Below are positions 63,446 through 64,000 of a stretch of DNA of 64,000 nt, one piece after another; positions within the stretch are counted from its first letter, which is position 1, and every line of letters begins with the position of its first letter. The notes beneath the pieces were generated by a model, which was given only the letters and a program-made list of their open reading frames with translations, was not told where the DNA came from and searched no databases. Origin of the DNA: CAVSJJ01 sp963728395 (GTDB taxonomy: Bacteria > Actinomycetota > Actinomycetes > Actinomycetales > Dermatophilaceae); the NCBI GenBank assembly GCA_963728395.1, contig CAVSJJ010000003.1:744001-808000 (forward strand), given 5' to 3'. The position numbers and the translations under genes are program-made.

Positions 63446-63618
63446 CGGCGGACTCCTTCGGGTGACAGGGCGGCAGTGCACCCTCCTCATCGGCACGCGA
63501 CCCGCCCTTCTGCAGGTTCTGGGCCCCCCGACTCCCCCGGAGCCCACCGGCGATCCCCGGGGGCCGACGGCGGCGGGCCTCGGTGCTCGCCGGCGATGCT
63601 CGGTGACAGGATGGCGGC

Positions 63619-64000
63619 ATGACGTTCCACGCTGACGAATACCAGGCGGCCCCGGGCCGCTACCGTGCCGGCATGCCGTTGCGCCGGGTGGGCCGGTCCG
63701 GCCTCGACCTGCCGGCCATCTCGCTCGGGCTGTGGCACAACTTCGGCGACGACGTGCCTCTCGAGCGGCAGCAGGCCATCCTGCGCCGGGCGTTCGACCG
63801 AGGCGTCACCCACATCGACCTCGCGAACAACTACGGCCCGCCCTACGGCAGCGCCGAGCGCAACTTCGGGACCATCTTCGCCCGCGACTTCCGTCCCTAC
63901 CGCGACGAGCTCGTCATCAGCTCCAAGGCCGGCTACGACATGTGGCCCGGCCCCTACGGTCAGGGCGGCGGGAGCCGCAAGTATCTCATCGCCAGCCTCG
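63619..64000 (+). CDS. Aldo/keto reductase, YghZ/L-glyceraldehyde-3-phosphate reductase type (partial, 3' end cut)
   Basis: The first 127 residues are present. They match the YghZ (GpR) subfamily closely: LPAISLGLWHNFGDD, THIDLANNYGPPYGSAE with the active-site Asp and Tyr, and ISSKAGYDMWPGPYG with the catalytic Lys. YghZ reduces L-glyceraldehyde-3-phosphate and detoxifies methylglyoxal using NADPH; members also bind the K+ channel beta fold. The ATG at 63619 lies six bases after CAGGAT, without a ribosome binding site, so a leaderless mRNA is possible. The rest of the gene lies beyond the window. Confidence 0.88.
   Translation, partial: MTFHADEYQAAPGRYRAGMPLRRVGRSGLDLPAISLGLWHNFGDDVPLERQQAILRRAFDRGVTHIDLANNYGPPYGSAERNFGTIFARDFRPYRDELVISSKAGYDMWPGPYGQGGGSRKYLIASL

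Noticed and set aside
63619..64000. Truncation or pseudogene of the aldo/keto reductase
   Set aside because: The frame is open to the window edge and all family motifs are intact; only the window ends.

Overview
This window is chromosomal core DNA of a high-GC Gram-positive actinobacterium. The evidence is very GC-rich coding sequence, many GTG starts, a complete actinobacterial division and cell wall (dcw) cluster without ftsA or ddl, a Wag31-type DivIVA, SepF, SAM-IV riboswitches, and a MurE with the DNPR motif of meso-diaminopimelate-adding enzymes. The gene content suits Micrococcales, and an Intrasporangiaceae-like organism is my best guess from general resemblance, not from a search. 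I see no tRNA or rRNA gene, insertion sequence, prophage or CRISPR array.

Layout. 0-9 kb: ThrE-type exporter, AarF/UbiB kinase-like protein, orphan histidine kinase, Aer-like PAS sensor, a class II aldolase converging on mtnA, and a tandem universal stress protein. 9-37 kb, all minus strand: the dcw cluster read from mraZ at 37.2 kb (mraZ, rsmH, ftsL, ftsI, murE, murF, mraY, murD, ftsW, murG, murC, ftsQ, ftsZ, pgeF, yggS, sepF, yggT, divIVA), then a DksA/TraR-type protein with a lysine/alanine repeat, lspA, rluD, dnaE and an S9 peptidase. Most dcw genes overlap by 1-8 bases or nearly abut. 37-44 kb, plus strand: MoxR ATPase, DUF58 protein and transglutaminase-like membrane protein, then a Ser/Thr kinase overlapping a lipoprotein gene. 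44-54 kb: primary sigma factor, single-domain Usp, metX with a SAM-IV riboswitch, DUF4192, DUF1232 and EcsC proteins, a family A DNA polymerase, and a PAC2 protein. 54-64 kb: HrpA helicase, a two-gene cassette resembling type VII secretion substrates, metY with a second SAM-IV riboswitch, a spermidine synthase-like protein, an MDR oxidoreductase, a degenerate receiver-HDOD protein, and the start of an aldo/keto reductase.

How the parts work together. The dcw run makes the peptidoglycan precursor (MurC-F, MraY, MurG), polymerises and crosslinks it at the septum (FtsW, FtsI) and builds the divisome and polar growth apparatus (FtsZ, SepF, FtsQ, FtsL, DivIVA). metX and metY form the acetylhomoserine route to homocysteine, both under SAM control, and mtnA with the possible mtnB belongs to methionine salvage.

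The most unusual signals are: a GGCATAC/GTATGCC word that recurs about 39 times whatever the reading frame and forces rare codons; decameric GTGGRG repeats like MraZ boxes on both sides of the mraZ-moxR divergent region; a recurring -10 box placed 6-8 bases before ATG, suggesting leaderless transcripts; and a receiver domain that has lost its phosphorylation residues.
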